The notes beneath the pieces were generated by a model. The model made no database searches, was not told the DNA's origin, and saw only the letters and a list, made by a program, of their open reading frames with translations. The translations under genes and the position numbers were made by a program. A stretch of DNA of 64,000 nucleotides from Cryptomeria japonica (lineage: Eukaryota > Streptophyta > Pinopsida > Cupressales > Cupressaceae). Positions within the stretch are counted from its first letter, which is position 1; the number at the start of each line of letters is the position of its first letter. The DNA lies in NCBI RefSeq assembly GCF_030272615.1, contig NC_081405.1, forward strand, positions 316,563,541-316,627,540, read 5' to 3'. Of the stretch, positions 23,793 to 36,364 are shown one piece after another.

Positions 23793-26700
23793 TGTAGTAC
23801 CCCTATCGTAATCGATCTCTAACCTTGGTTTAATCGTGATTAGTTATCTTGATATAATGATTACAGTTAGATGTTGATTTTACGCATCGCTGTTGATGTG
23901 ATTTTCTCACTAGTTGTATGCAGGTTATTCAGTGTACCTATTTCGTGATTTTAGTATCGGACTAACGCTTTCATTAGATTTTATAAATGTATGCATGTAT
24001 GATCTTTTGTTGCAGGAGATTTCAGGTACGAAGTCGCATGAGTGCGAGGTTCGTCGTCACCTGGTTTTGCAGGTTTGAGCATACCCTTGTTAATCCCTAG
24101 AGTCGGATTAGGTGGTCGTGAGACCCTAGTCGACCTTAGTCGTTCTCTAGTGAGCATCGCCAGTCGTCGTCGGTAATCCCTTCTTGTTTGGGTTTGCGAG
24201 TCGTCTGTTTGGTTGTCTTCCTCGGTTTGCGTGCCTGGTGTGTTGGTAAATTGATTAATTAGTCCTTAGCATTATTTTGAGTATTTATGCGCTTGTGCAG
24301 TGAAGACTAATGGATTAAATTAATCTGGTTTCCGTTTTGCGATTTCCGTTGTTATTGGATTGCTCGTTTTTAATTTGGAGTAAATTCGATTTAATGACTG
24401 TTTTCGAATATTTAATGCATTTTATATATGCTGTTGAAAAAGAAAGTTTTGTTTTTATTATCGCAATAGATTGATTGCTTTCTGTTGGATTCTGGTATTT
24501 GAAAGGTTAAATTGAATTGATTGTGAAAGAAATCGATTTTTAATTGATTAAGCAAGTTATTTTGTTGATAGTTAAAAAGAAATAATTTTTGTGAATTATT
24601 GGAAAATAAGAGATTTTATTCCAAAAATAGAAATTTGGAGTCAACTCTTCCATATAACCCAATTTGGGAAATTTGGAGAGGAGGGACAAGTTTGGAGGAG
24701 ATTTTGGGGGAATCTGGCAGGTGGGCTCTCCCTTCAGCCATACCAGGATTGCGAATCGAGGTAGGATTCTGGACTGGTTATTGAAAATCAATTTGGATGT
24801 CCATTTGAATTTGGTTGGAGATTTTAATTTGTGATGTGTTCTCATCTTTGCTATTTGGGGGTTTGAATCCCTTTTGTTATTGGGAAGGAGGAAAATCCCC
24901 AAGAAATTGTTACCAAACCAGTCCCTTTAATATTCGAATTGATTTTAAATCGAAATTTTTATCAAACTTCGTGTTGGGCGTTTGGGGTAATTTCGGACTG
25001 TGTGTTCAATTTTAATTTTAAAATGTTATTGTTTTATGGCTGTGCGTGTTATTGTTTGGGCGAACTGGGCGTCTTATTTGCTTTAACCGTGGGTTTGGGG
25101 TTTGGAGGCGGGGAGCGGAGCTCCCCCGCACCTCCTCCCCCTACCCCCGCACGCAGCCCTTTCCTTTTTTTTTTTCCCTCGTCCCCGCCGCGTGTTCTGG
25201 TTTACCTCCGCTCGCACACCGTTTGGTACGCCGCTCGCCGGTGTTGTTTGCTACGGCTGCAGCCCACGGCGGTGGCCGCAGGGGCCGCGGTGGCCGCAGG
25301 GGCCGCGGTGGCCGCAGGGCGTCGCGGCACCTGCGGGCACCACCGTGGTGCGGCCCGCGAGCGCCGCCGCCCCTCTCCCTTGGCTAGGGTTAGGGCACGG
25401 CCACCGTGTCTTCTTCGTTTTGAACGCGTTTTTCTTTAAAAAAAACAAACAAGAACTTAGTTATGTTAAATGCGATTTGTATAAACATAGGTTATGAAAT
25501 CGTTTGGTTTATTAATGTATTTTGTTGGTATTCAAAAAAAAAAAAACAAACATGTGGGTTAATATCCTATTAATGAATATTAGTTTAATGATTAAGTTTC
25601 CAATCAGTGATTTATGATATTTATATCATTTAAAGGAGAGTAATTTTAATGTTGAGTTTAGTTAGTTTTAAACTGGATTAGGGTGGCATATAGTGGTAAA
25701 TGATAATTAGATATGGATTTATCTTATAATGGGTTTATAAGGGAATTAATTATTCAATCCCATTTCTCGACCTATGCTCCTTTCCTGATTAAGTTTTAAA
25801 AACTGTTGATTTTTGCAATTGAAAATTGTTGATGATGTTAAATTTTATCGTGGAACAGATCATTTGAGTAACTGTATAGTAGTGAAATACTTATCGTTGG
25901 GTATTGAAATTAAACGATGTGCTTTTGGAAATGATTAGCTTCTTTAGTTTCTCCTTCTACATTTTTATTTCCGTTATTCGCATAATGCATCTGGAAGTGA
26001 AATTATGAATCTGTAGAGATTGATTTTTAGTCCAGTATGTTTATGACGTTTTGGGATGGAGATTAAATATCTTATTTTAATAGTTTAAACGGTTGTCTGA
26101 ATTTTTAATAATATGATTTGGTTAAAACTCTTTATGGCTTAAATTGCCTGTTCAATGCTTGAACCTTAGGAGTTAGAAACCCAAGAACAACTTACCCTTG
26201 ATGAGATAGATAACTGTAACCTGTTTTTAGAACATGTAGAGAACTTGATTGATTTTAATGATTAAATCAATTTGAGAATTCATTGTCCTTTCTGATTATT
26301 GCATTGCGAGTTTAATTACTGTATTCGCTTTAATTTATGAAATGGCATGTTTTGCTTTGTAAGTAGGACCCTGTCGTATGGATGATTTGGTGTTCCTGTT
26401 TCAGTCCTCGAATTTTGAGTTGACTATGGTATTGTGATGTTGTCTTAGTTGGTCATATCCTCTTCTGTGAGTCGTATTTGACCTGATGATTGTTTCTCCT
26501 TCTTGAACTCCGTTCGTCTGACCATGTGTATTCTGTGGTTTGAGTTCGTTTGAGTCAGTCTAGTGTCGTATGGGAAAGTGGCTTTCGATTGGGGGCCGCG
26601 CCCAAAGTGGCTGCTGGGTAACCCGTCGAAAGTGAGTCTAATAAGTGATAACCTAAATAGATTAGAATATAATCTCTAAATAAGATAATGTGCCTCACAC

Positions 26701-27972
26701 ATGGGACGAATGCTATCATAGATTCGGCATGCTGTGAGAAGGCCTGAAATGGCAAACCATCTTCCTTGTCTTCACGAGAGGATGTGTGGGTCCACATGAG
26801 GCTTGGATGGGCTGGAAGTTCGGATTAGGTTGCCAGGGTTACCAGTGTATGGGCCGGTACCTATGAAGACTTGCCATGGTATCCATACCAGGTGGTGTGA
26901 TGACACTTGTCCCTACGTCCGCTAGTGTGTTGTCGTTTTGTCCTGTTTGAGTACCTTTGTGAGTCGTCCTTTTTGTCTTTGCCCTTGTGAGTGTCGGTTT
27001 CATGTTAGACCTTGGGTGGTGATGGTTCAGTTTCATGGATGCTCTCATGGACTCTTATGTTATTAGCTTTGTTTATGTTCAGCTGGATCCTGTTCCTTGT
27101 AAGGATCGTTTATGTATTGATTGACCGATGTGGTCGTTTGTATATTGCTTATATATCGCCTTGATGGCTGGATTGTATGGTGTAACCTCTTGTACTCTTA
27201 AACTTATTCTTTATCCGAGGGGGTCTTGCAGTTGAGCAGACCCGGAGATGTAGCCCTTTAGGGGTGAACTCCGAGATCATTATGGTGTCATGTGATGTAT
27301 TCTCTTATGGTTCCTTTATTCAGCTTTATCATGTATGATTAATTTATGTTAGAATGGTTAAGTGGATAATGGAATTAACTCTAAATGCTTATATTCAGTT
27401 CTATCTTGAATGCCATGTGGATCAAATGCATAATTGGTTGAGATGCGATTTATCGTAACGCATGTGTGAAATCATCTTTTGAAATGCAATGAACTGGATT
27501 ATGTATGAATGTAGCTTAGAGTAATGAATTATACTCAGTTGTTGTTAAGGAATTTAAATATGCTTGGAAAGACCTCTTATGTTTATGGTGAAATTCCTAG
27601 TGTATTAGAACGTTAAATGTATGGTTTGTAATTCTAAATGAAAAGATTGAATGAAGTTTATGAATGGATCTTAAATGATGAATCTTGCTTGTGATTTATA
27701 TTTCCATCCTTTGAAGGAAATTATCCTGATTATGAATTTCCTCGTTTTTAAGATATTTAGCTTATTGGATTAATGGTGTGAGTTAAATGAATTTTGAAAT
27801 TAAGTAATCTCGTTGGGAAACTCTTTAGGAGATTGTTGTTAATGTCTTCTGCTATGTAATCTGAATCTTGGTATCGTGTTGCATCTTATGTGTTGTAACT
27901 TTAAAAAAAAAATTTGCACTCTTTTCTTGTAATTTTGGCTTATCCCTTCGGGTTTCCTGGCGGGGCATTACA
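23793..27972 (+). repeat. LARD-1 LTR copy 3 (4180 bp)
   Basis: Same ends; three copies of the 18-bp unit at 25272-25325. It is followed by the right target duplication TTAGC (27973-27977) rather than by a primer-binding site, so it is the true 3' LTR. Confidence 0.93.
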
Positions 27973-27977
27973 TTAGC
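27973..27977. repeat. Target-site duplication of LARD-1, right copy (TTAGC)
   Basis: Perfect match to 8028-8032. Confidence 0.93.
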
Positions 27978-29075
27978 TCTTTCAATCTAAACAGTTGCAC
28001 CTACAGTCTAAACAGTCGCATCTATAGTCCAAACGGTCTAACATACAGTTCAAACAGTCGCATTTTTAGTCCAAACATTAGCGTTTTTATTCCAAATAGT
28101 TTCTCTTTCAGTCCAAACATTAGTGTTTACAGTTCAAACATTAGCTCTTTCAGTCCAAATGGTCGCACCTTTGCTCCAAACAGTCGCATTTTCAATCCAA
28201 AGGTCAGCTCTGTTTGTGTTAATGTCAAATTTCTCATATTTCAACATTAACTCTCAAAGGTTGAGCATATTATAGAGTTGGGTCAAAATTGAAATCTCCT
28301 AAGTTCAAACACTCAATTTGCTAAACCTACATATCATTATTTGAACTTTAGAGTCACTAAATAGCATAATAGAGTTCTTGGTTTGTCAGTCAGCATTTCT
28401 GGTCTGTATGTCAGTGTTTTTGGTCAGTATAGTAGCGTTTTTGGTTCAAACAACATCATTTCTGGTCTAAACAGCAGCATTTCTGGTCTAAATAGCAGAG
28501 TTCCTGGTCTAAACAACAGTGTTTCTGGTCTAAACAGCAGCGTTCCTAGTCATTTTGTCAACATTTTTGGTAAAATACATCAAAATCAGAAAACAAAAAC
28601 AACCCATTTCTCAAACAGTCAAACATAGTGAATAGTTCATCTTTTCGGGTCATTATCAAGTTTTATTCTATCAAAAACAGATTCACAAACAAGACACACA
28701 AAAAAACTCTCAAGTATTCACCTCAAACAAGTTAAAGATCAAACACCTTAAAGTGCAACAACACATTGTCTTTGATAAACTCATTGTTCAAACATAGTTT
28801 CTCATTAGGATCTATCATCTTTTAATCACAAAACTACAACACTTGATCAGAATAACCTTGTTCTTTATCATAGGATATATCATTCCTATTTGAACTTGGT
28901 CATATCAAAAATCAAAAAATTTGCACTCTAAAAACTAAGATCGAAAAACTTTTAAACAAGAAAATACTTGAAAAGATCATTTTGTGTCTATACATCTACA
29001 ACTTTCACCTCAACAATTGATCACTTATAATGACACATTACTCAAGATTTAAACCCCGAAAAACATTCAAAACAC
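27978..29075 (+). other. TAT-1 5' leader, right of LARD-1, with 21-bp repeats
   Basis: Two blocks of 21-bp tandem repeats are present, at about 27990-28215 (units like aacattagctctttcagtcca) and about 28425-28560 (units like AGCAGCATTTCTGGTCTAAAC). The second gives an open frame (28383-28628) with a 7-residue periodicity, but I regard this as a by-product of the repeat. 28630-29075 is A-rich leader without coding signal. Confidence 0.7.
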
Positions 29076-30981
29076 GTGTATGCCCGTTATAACCAGGGCT
29101 CAGAGATAGAAATAGAAATGTTTGAGATAACTAAAGACTATAGAACCATGGAACACAAAGATGAAATACAAGTGGAAGATGAAATACAAGTTGAAGAGGA
29201 AATAACAAAACAAAATATCAGAGACATCAAGAAAGATCCTCAATTCAACAAATTCATGAAGAAATTATTGGAGGGAGAAAAAGAAAAATATTTCCTAATG
29301 TTAGCCAAATCTGGTGCTACACTCCCCCAAGATTTTGATGTAAACAAATTGAAACAAAAGAAAAGTGGTCCTCCTCCTAATGACAAACAATATGAGGACA
29401 TCTTTGGTCTCAAAATGAATAACACATCAATTCCTAGCAACACCAGAAACAATGAGGAAACTTACATTCCCACAAGGGAGGAAGTAGAAATTCTAAATAA
29501 CGCTCAATCCAACGAAGATACAAGAAGGGATAGAGATGATACAAGAAGAGATCAATATATTCCTAGAATGCAAAATGATGGTCATACAAGAACAAATCAT
29601 GTTGATAATCCTATCATAACTCTCACACAACAACTACAAACATTGCAAACACAAATCCAAGATATCCAAAGAGGAAATGTTAGGCGATACTTGATTCAAG
29701 AAATATGTCCTTATCCATTTGATAGAATCCTCAACATGATACCTTTTCCTATAGGTTTCGAGACTCTGAGGTATGGAAAATATGACGGAAGCACTGACAC
29801 TCAAGATCACATAAGAGAATTTTGCACAATGAGCATGGAGTTTGCACATGAAGATACATACTTAATGAGACTATTTCCAAAGGGTTTAACTGGATTAGCC
29901 ATGGAATGGTTCTCAAAACTTCCACCAAGAATCAAATCATTTTCAGAGTTGGTGGATAAGTTTGTATCCCAATACGCTTATAACATTCAACACGAAATAA
30001 CCATGCTAGACCTGTGTAACTCAAAACAAAAAAGTGGAGAACCCTTCATGACATTCTTACAACGATGGAGGTGGTTAGCTTCAAGGTATCCTCGTACAGT
30101 GTCGGAGTATGAAAAAATGGACATTTTCATAGACAACTTAAATGATCAAATGAGTTATTACTTGAAAAATGCAAGGAAATCAAAGTTTGGCAAAAATGAT
30201 TGATAATGGAATCAGAATGGAAGAAGCCATGATAAAGAAAGGTAAGTTGAAAATATTCAAAGAAGGAGTTCACCCTCCTAACAACACTAACAACAATAAT
30301 CACAATGATAAACCAAAATTTTGGAATAGAAATCGTAATGTCGTCAATAACGGGATAGTGGATAACAACAATGTAAAACCAAAGCAACCAGTTTTCAATT
30401 TATCCAATCACTCAGGAGCAGCTCAACAAGACAACAATCACCAAAAAGCAACTATCAAAACTTTCTTTCGAAGACAATTTACAAACATTGGTGAACCCCT
30501 TGGGTTCGCATTGAAAACACTTATCGCAAACAAATTGATTACATTAGCAGAAGAAAGAAACTTTGAACCCAAGGTGAAACCTACTTGGTCGAATGACAAC
30601 CATTATTGTGATTTCCATCGAAATAAAGGACACAAACCAAATGCTTGTCAACGATTAAAACATGTCATCCAAGATTTGATTGATAACGGAATAATAACTG
30701 TGGATGGACATACAACAAATGAATCTCACACAACTTTCAAAACTCTGCTTCCTAATTATGAGAAGGGTGAATCATCAATAGGGCAAAATGGTAAAGGTAA
30801 AGAAAAGGTAAACTATGCTCATACATATGACAATGTGGTAAATGTAATTGTCATTAAAGAACAACAACATCACGAACTTGCTCATGTTATCACACGAAGT
30901 AAAGCCAAAGTTGTTTTTCTGGGTCCTACAACAAACACGTCATCCACTACCAAACAATACAATCTAGTGGATCAATTATAG
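29076..30981 (+). pseudogene. TAT-1 Gag (capsid domain and zinc-binding motif), one frameshift
   Basis: The frame opens at 29076. An acidic, Lys-rich N-terminal region is followed by a retrotransposon gag (capsid) domain at about 29690-30190, with MEWFSKLPPRIKSFSEL and FLQRWRWLASRYP. A run of five A at 30165-30169 carries one base too many; reading continues in the next frame from 30169 (MQGNQSLAKMIDNG). The second part has an Asn-rich linker and a zinc-binding motif of the plant gypsy type, YCDFHRNKGHKPNACQRLK (about 30604-30660). The product would package element RNA. The chosen start is the first ATG of the long frame and is not proven. Confidence 0.87.
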
Positions 30982-31713
30982 AAAACAACCGCACAAATAT
31001 CCATCTTAGAACTTTTAAAACTGTCACCTACACACAAAGAGATTCTTGAACGAGCATTAGTAGATACCACATTGTCCAAAGATCTTGATATTGATCAATT
31101 CCAAACCATGGTGGGACACTTCACAACTCCTCACTGCTTATCATTTACTGAAGAATATGACATGTCCTTACAACACGCCCACAACGCTCCTTTGCATATT
31201 GAAGTCCTCATTCACAAAACATGAGTTAAATGTGTTCTAATAGATGGTGGAGCTGGCCTAAATATTTGTTCATTAAGTCTTGTTCGTGCCTTAGGATATT
31301 TAGAAGATGTAGTTGATCCCCATTAAAAGACCACCATAAAAGCCTATGACGAAGAAGAATGTTCCTCCAAAGGAATTGTGATACTACCCATCAGAGTAGG
31401 ACCTTTACAGAAAAACACAGCATGCCAAGTTCTGGACTTGGACTTATCATATAATATACTCCTGGGGAGACCATGGATACATGACTTGCAAGCTGTCCCA
31501 TCAACCTATCATCAGTGTGTCAAATTTCCCTATGATGGACAAGAAATCACAATATTTACAGATTCAAATCCATTCCAGTATTGCAACAATCTAAAAATGG
31601 CTCAAGAAGTCATTGTTCCTCATAACAGAATACTCAAGTATGGAAAAACAAATGCAGTTAAGAAATCGAGGAAATGGAGAATACTCAATATCACAATTAC
31701 CACTCTCTCCTAA
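30982..31713 (+). pseudogene. TAT-1 aspartic protease region
   Basis: In the frame of the second gag part, after the stop at 30979-30981, a retropepsin follows: VLIDGGAGLNICSLSL with the catalytic D-G-G codons at 31243-31251, and YNILLGRPWIHDLQAVPS (about 31450-31500), the C-terminal psi-loop motif. D-G-G in place of D-S/T-G is usual for this plant gypsy lineage. Two premature stops (TGA 31222-31224, TAA 31324-31326) read as CGA and CAA after a C-to-T change. Confidence 0.85.
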
Positions 31714-32023
31714 ATCCTTTGGAAAACCATCAAACTCTAAACAACAACCAATTGTGAAACATCTTCTGATATTTGATGGAGCATTCATTAGTGTTGGAAC
31801 CTTGTCAGAGGAGACAAAAGACAAAGATGTGCTACAGTGGCTATACAAAGATGAAGAAATTCAACAAAAGGTCAACAATGTCAGAATACCTATAGAAAAA
31901 TATGGAAAAGGATTCAACATTCTTCAAAAGATGGGATACACTGGAATAGGTCCTATAGGAAAAGAAAAGAAGGTATCTCAGAACCTATCCAACCTCATAA
32001 TCAACAAGCTACATACAAAGTAG
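31613..32023 (+). pseudogene. TAT-1 G-patch segment between protease and RT
   Basis: The frame is shifted relative to the protease. It ends with a glycine-rich motif (KYGKGFNILQKMGYTGIGP, about 31895-31955) that fits a G-patch, an RNA-binding module often found downstream of the protease in plant gypsy elements and some retroviruses. It may help RNA handling during reverse transcription. Confidence 0.7.
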
Positions 32024-33223
32024 GCTTAGGGTATGGACAAGTTACTCTACCAGAAGACACATCTTCTAACCAACAAAAAGAAGAATATGAAAAAAGACAA
32101 GAACAACTTGCAATTGAAAGGGAAGAAGCATCTGTAAAGCAACGATCACAACCAAACATCAAATGGAAAAAGAAACAATCCTCAAATCAACAAGAGAAAT
32201 AAACCAATAATACCTCCCAAGTAGCATTAACTCTCAATCAAAACAAGCATGAACCTAGTACTAATCAAGGAGAACTGATAGTAAAGTTGACAGAACTCAA
32301 TCTCAGTCTAGAAGAAGTTGGATATGAAAGAAGGAAAGATATAGCAAGACAAACAGAACAAACACATCAAAAGCTATATGAACAAATTTGTAGATTGCAA
32401 GCTGCAAGTGAGACAAATTCTGATGAATGGGAATGGGATTCCTATCATTCTGAAGAATCAGCTGAAGAAAATTGCTTTAAAGAAGATGTAGGAGTCGATG
32501 TAGTTCACACATATGTAGGACAAACGTTAGGAACTAGTTCACTTGAATTAGAATCACATTCGGCTGACTTGGAATTAATTGAGCACGATCAAGAACTTCC
32601 TGGGTGAGGTCATTCTGATGAGGGTACCATTCTGGACATTGACATACATATCGAAAACTTTGATAACTCAATCATGACCCTAAATACTCTCGAAACATCT
32701 CAACCAGATGATCCTTTCCCTCTACTCCACCCCGAACTTATTGAATGGGAAAACGAAGGACATACTGCCATTGATACCTTTCCAAATGACTATGCCATAT
32801 TTGTATATCTTAATGCAATCGAACTCGCAACAACTTCAACCAATAATTTCAGCAACACATCTTCCAGTCAAGTGGCTGCCAAATCTCCTAGTCGTAAAAG
32901 CAAAAATAAAGAAAACAATATCAAGTCTAATGTTGATAACCATTTCTTGGCGACATTAGATTAGGAAAAAGTAAAAAGAAAGGACGTATCTAACAGTGAA
33001 AACCTCCTCAAGGCATCAAAAGATGGGAGATTTGACAGTTTACCTGAGTACTATCAAGAAAGGTCATCAATTTTGATTGAACCAACAGAAGCAGTTAACA
33101 TTGGGACATCAGAGCAACCCAAGATCCTACATCCAACAACTTCTTTGATAGAAAAGGAAAGGAAATAATATATAGAATTCTTTACACAAAGATAAAATCA
33201 ATTTTGCCTGGTCATATGCAGAC
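32024..33223 (+). pseudogene. TAT-1 polyprotein spacer between G-patch and RT
   Basis: Open stretches at 32287-32607 and 32674-32964 share the frame of the protease and are rich in Glu, Ser and Asn with no recognised domain. They are interrupted by stops (32605-32607, 32962-32964). This is typical low-complexity linker between protease and RT in this lineage. Confidence 0.55.
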
Positions 33224-34912
33224 ATGCCACGGTTGGATCCAGAGCTTATTATGCATCACTTGAATGTCAATCTAGGAGCCAAACTAGTCAAACAAAAATT
33301 AAGAAAGATGCATCCACATATTGCTCTCTTGGTTAAAGCAGAACTAAAAAAATTACTGGATGTCGGACTCATCAGACCTATAGCATATCCTCAATGGGTA
33401 TCAAACATTGTTCTTATTTCAAAGCCAGACAAAAGTATCAGAGTATGCATAGGCTTCAGAGATCTTAATAATGCATGTCCAAATGATGACTTCCCTTTTC
33501 CTAACATTGACATCATTGTAGATTTAACAGTTGGACACTCCATGTTTTCTCTAATGGATGGTTTCTCTAGATACAATCAAATTAAAATAGCACTTGAGGA
33601 CCAAGAAAAGACAGCTTTCACATGTCCATGGGGTACTTTTTGCTGGAACGTCATGCCTTTTGGATTAAAAAACCCAGGTGCCACATATAAGAGAGATATG
33701 ACAACAATATTCCATGACATGATGTATACATTCATGGAAGACTATGTGGATGACATCTTGGCAAAATCATACAACAGAGAAGAACATATTGAAATACTAG
33801 AAAAGATCTTTGATCGGTTAGAACAGTACAAGCTAAGACTAAATCCTAAGAAATGTGCCTTTGGTGTCACTTCAGGAAAGCTATTGGGATACATTGTTTC
33901 AGCTAGAGGTATCGAAGTAGATTCAGCTAAGGTCAAAGCAATCATGGAAATGACATCTCCCAAGAATATAAGTCAACTCAGATCACTACAAGGAAGATTG
34001 CAGCCAATCAAAAGATTTGTGGCTCAACTAGCAGATAAATGTCAACCATTCACCCATCTATTACATAAAAATGTTCATTTCAAATGGGACCATCAATGTG
34101 AAGAGGCATTCAACAAGATCAAGGTATATCTCATGCAACCACCTATTCTAATGTCCCAAATTCCAGACAAGTCGTTATTGCTCTATGCTTCGACCACTAA
34201 AGTATCATTAGGAGTTTTGTTGGCACAACAAGATAATGAAGGAAAAGAGCGAGCCATCTACTACATCAGCAAAACACTAGTGGGATACGAACTCAACTAT
34301 TCCCCAACAGAAAAGGCATGCTTGGTGGTATTTTTTGCTTCTCAAAAATTAAGACACTATCTACTATCTCACTCCATCAAGTTGATAGCTAAAATTGATC
34401 CATTGAAATATTTGCTCAGCAAGGCAACATTGACAGGACGACTAACAAAATGGATCATGATCCTAAGTGAGTTTGACATTGAGTATGTAGATAGAAAAAC
34501 TATCAAGGGACAAGTCATCACAGATCAACTAGCAGAGGCACCACTTCAAGATGATCATCCTCTAAAGATTGAGTTTCCTGACGCTGATATCCTAACAATC
34601 ACAACAAAAGCATGGCCACTATACTTTGATGGTTCATATACACAGCATGGATTAGGAGCGGGAATTCTATTTATCACACCACAAGGTCACACCATCCCGA
34701 AAGCATACAAATTAAGCTTTCCATGCACCAATAACACCATTGAATATGAAGCTTTGGTTATAGGTATCAAAATGGCTGTGGAATGGCACATTACACGACT
34801 TCATGTCTTTGGAGATTCTCAGCTCATCATCAATCAAATCAATGATGACTATCAAACAAAAGATGACAAACTCATGCCTTACAAAACGATGGTGGATGAC
34901 TTCAAGAAATAG
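33224..34912 (+). pseudogene. TAT-1 reverse transcriptase, RNase H and second (archaeal-type) RNase H
   Basis: A clean 562-codon frame. RT spans about residues 1-250, with FSLMDGFSRYNQIKIA (first catalytic Asp), MPFGLKNPGATYKRDM and the YVDD box (EDYVDDILAKS). The connection and first RNase H follow (about 300-430: LLYASTTKVSLGVLLAQQ, YYISKTLVGYELNYSPTEKA). After a short linker comes a second RNase H (about 475-562: LYFDGSYTQHGLGAGILF, TNNTIEYEALVIGIKMA, VFGDSQLIINQI), the archaeal-type domain known from the plant Tat lineage. The frame is closed by a TAG at 34910-34912, with the same domain continuing beyond it, so this is a premature stop. Confidence 0.94.
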
Positions 34913-36364
34913 TTTGTTGAAATCACTTTCGAACAAATTCCAAGAAATGATAACAAAGAAGCAAATGCCATGGCCACACTTGCTTCTCTATTACAAACAC
35001 AAGAAAATCAAGAGTGTTATGAATTCCTGTTTGAAGAGTTGTTTTACTCATCTCATAATTGTCCTGATTCCCAAACCATTTTTCAACTTATAGGACAAGA
35101 TTCCTCCCACTATGGCCAAACTTATACATACCTAAATGATAACATCTTACCTCCTGACTTATCAAAAAATCAAAAGAGAAACTTTATTCGCCAATCCTCC
35201 CATTATACTCTTGTCACAGATACCCTATTTAAACGAGGTCTAGATGGTACTCTTTTAAGATGTCTCGAACAAGAAGAATCTAATAAGGCCTTAAAGGAAG
35301 TCCATAACGGTATTTGTGGCACTCATTCAAGTGGTCTTACTCTTTCAAAAAATCTCATATGCTTGGGCTATTATTGGCCGACTATGGAACAAGAGTCTTT
35401 TCAGGTAGCCAAAACGTGCAAACAATGTTAGATCCATGAAAACTTGATCCATGCACCAGCACAAGAACTTCATGCTTTGGCAACATCTTGGCCTTTTTGT
35501 CAATGGGGTCTTGATCTAGTAGGAAAAATAAATCCTTCTTCATCAAATGGTCACAAATTCATCCTTGTAGCTACAAAATATTTTACAAAATGGATCGAGA
35601 CAGTACCTCTCACAAATATCACAAGAAAACAAATTGCTGCATTCATATTGAATTACATCATATGTCGCTATGGAATACCAATGACCATTATCATTGATAA
35701 TGGGCAACCATTCAAGAATCAAGATGTACAAGAGCTATGTGAGAAGTTTAAGATCCAACACAGATTCTCCACACCCTATTATCCATAAGGGAATGGGCAG
35801 GCAGAAGCATCTAACAAAACTATTATGAAAATCCTCAAAAAGATAGTGAATGATGCTAGGAAAGATTGGCATATTCAACTAAGCCCTACTCTCTAGGCCT
35901 ATAGCACCAGTATCCACACACCAATAGGTGCCACACCTTTCTCTCTTGTATACAAATTAGAAGCTATATTGCCTATCGAAGTAGAGATACCCTCTCTATG
36001 TGTATCACTAAAAGGTCTCATCCCAGATGAAGAACAAAGAGTGTCTAGACTACAAGAGTTAGAACTGATCAAGGAACGAAGTCAAAATGCCTTTGACCAT
36101 TTAAAGGTATATCAACAAAGAATGTGTCGAAGTTATAATCACAAGGTCAAACCATGAATCTTTCAAGTTGGAGAACTAGTACTAAAGGAAAATCCATGAA
36201 ATTAGTTAGATCGAGAAAAGAAAGGAAAATTTGAACCCAACTGGTTAGGTCCATTTGTGGTCATAGCAGTATTTGGGTCAGGGGCATGTCAGCTATCAAC
36301 ACAAGATGAAGATCAGCTTGAGGAACCCATCAATAGCATGCATCTAAAGAAGTTTTATGTCTGA
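34913..36364 (+). pseudogene. TAT-1 integrase
   Basis: Same frame as RT. The end of the second RNase H runs to about 35000. An HHCC zinc domain follows (HNGICGTHSSG ... KTCKQC, about 35307-35428), then the core with WGLDLVGKINPSSSNGH (first Asp, about 35500), IIIDNGQPFKNQD (second Asp, about 35690) and GNGQAEASNKTI (Glu, about 35790), then a C-terminal region with VGELVLKENP and LGPFVVIAVFGSG. Premature stops at 35429-35431, 35786-35788, about 35894, 36155-36157 and near 36197 are single transitions from sense codons. The frame ends at about 36364. Confidence 0.9.

Larger units (their letters stand above)
8033..27972 (+). mobile_element. LARD-1: large non-coding LTR element with three LTRs and two internal regions
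   Basis: The structure is LTR (8033-12194), internal (12195-15921), LTR (15922-20065), internal (20066-23792), LTR (23793-27972). Each internal region begins with a primer-binding site and ends with a purine tract, and each LTR has TG...CA ends, so orientation and boundaries are firm. No gag or pol fragment is recognisable. Total 19,940 bp, with a perfect 5-bp duplication at the outer ends only. Copies are nearly identical, so the insertion or the duplication is recent. It fits the LARD class (large retrotransposon derivative), which depends on partner enzymes. Confidence 0.92.

Noticed and set aside
27990-28560. CRISPR-like regular repeats
   Set aside because: This is a contiguous, degenerate 21-bp tandem repeat without unique spacers, in a plant retrotransposon leader.
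28383-28628. Small protein with a 7-residue repeat
   Set aside because: The 21-bp repeat keeps every frame periodic; the unit is degenerate and there is no sign of selection on residues.
30161-30200. Programmed frameshift in TAT-1 gag
   Set aside because: The shift is inside Gag, in a run of five A, where no regulated product switch is expected; a one-base slip mutation or sequencing error is simpler.
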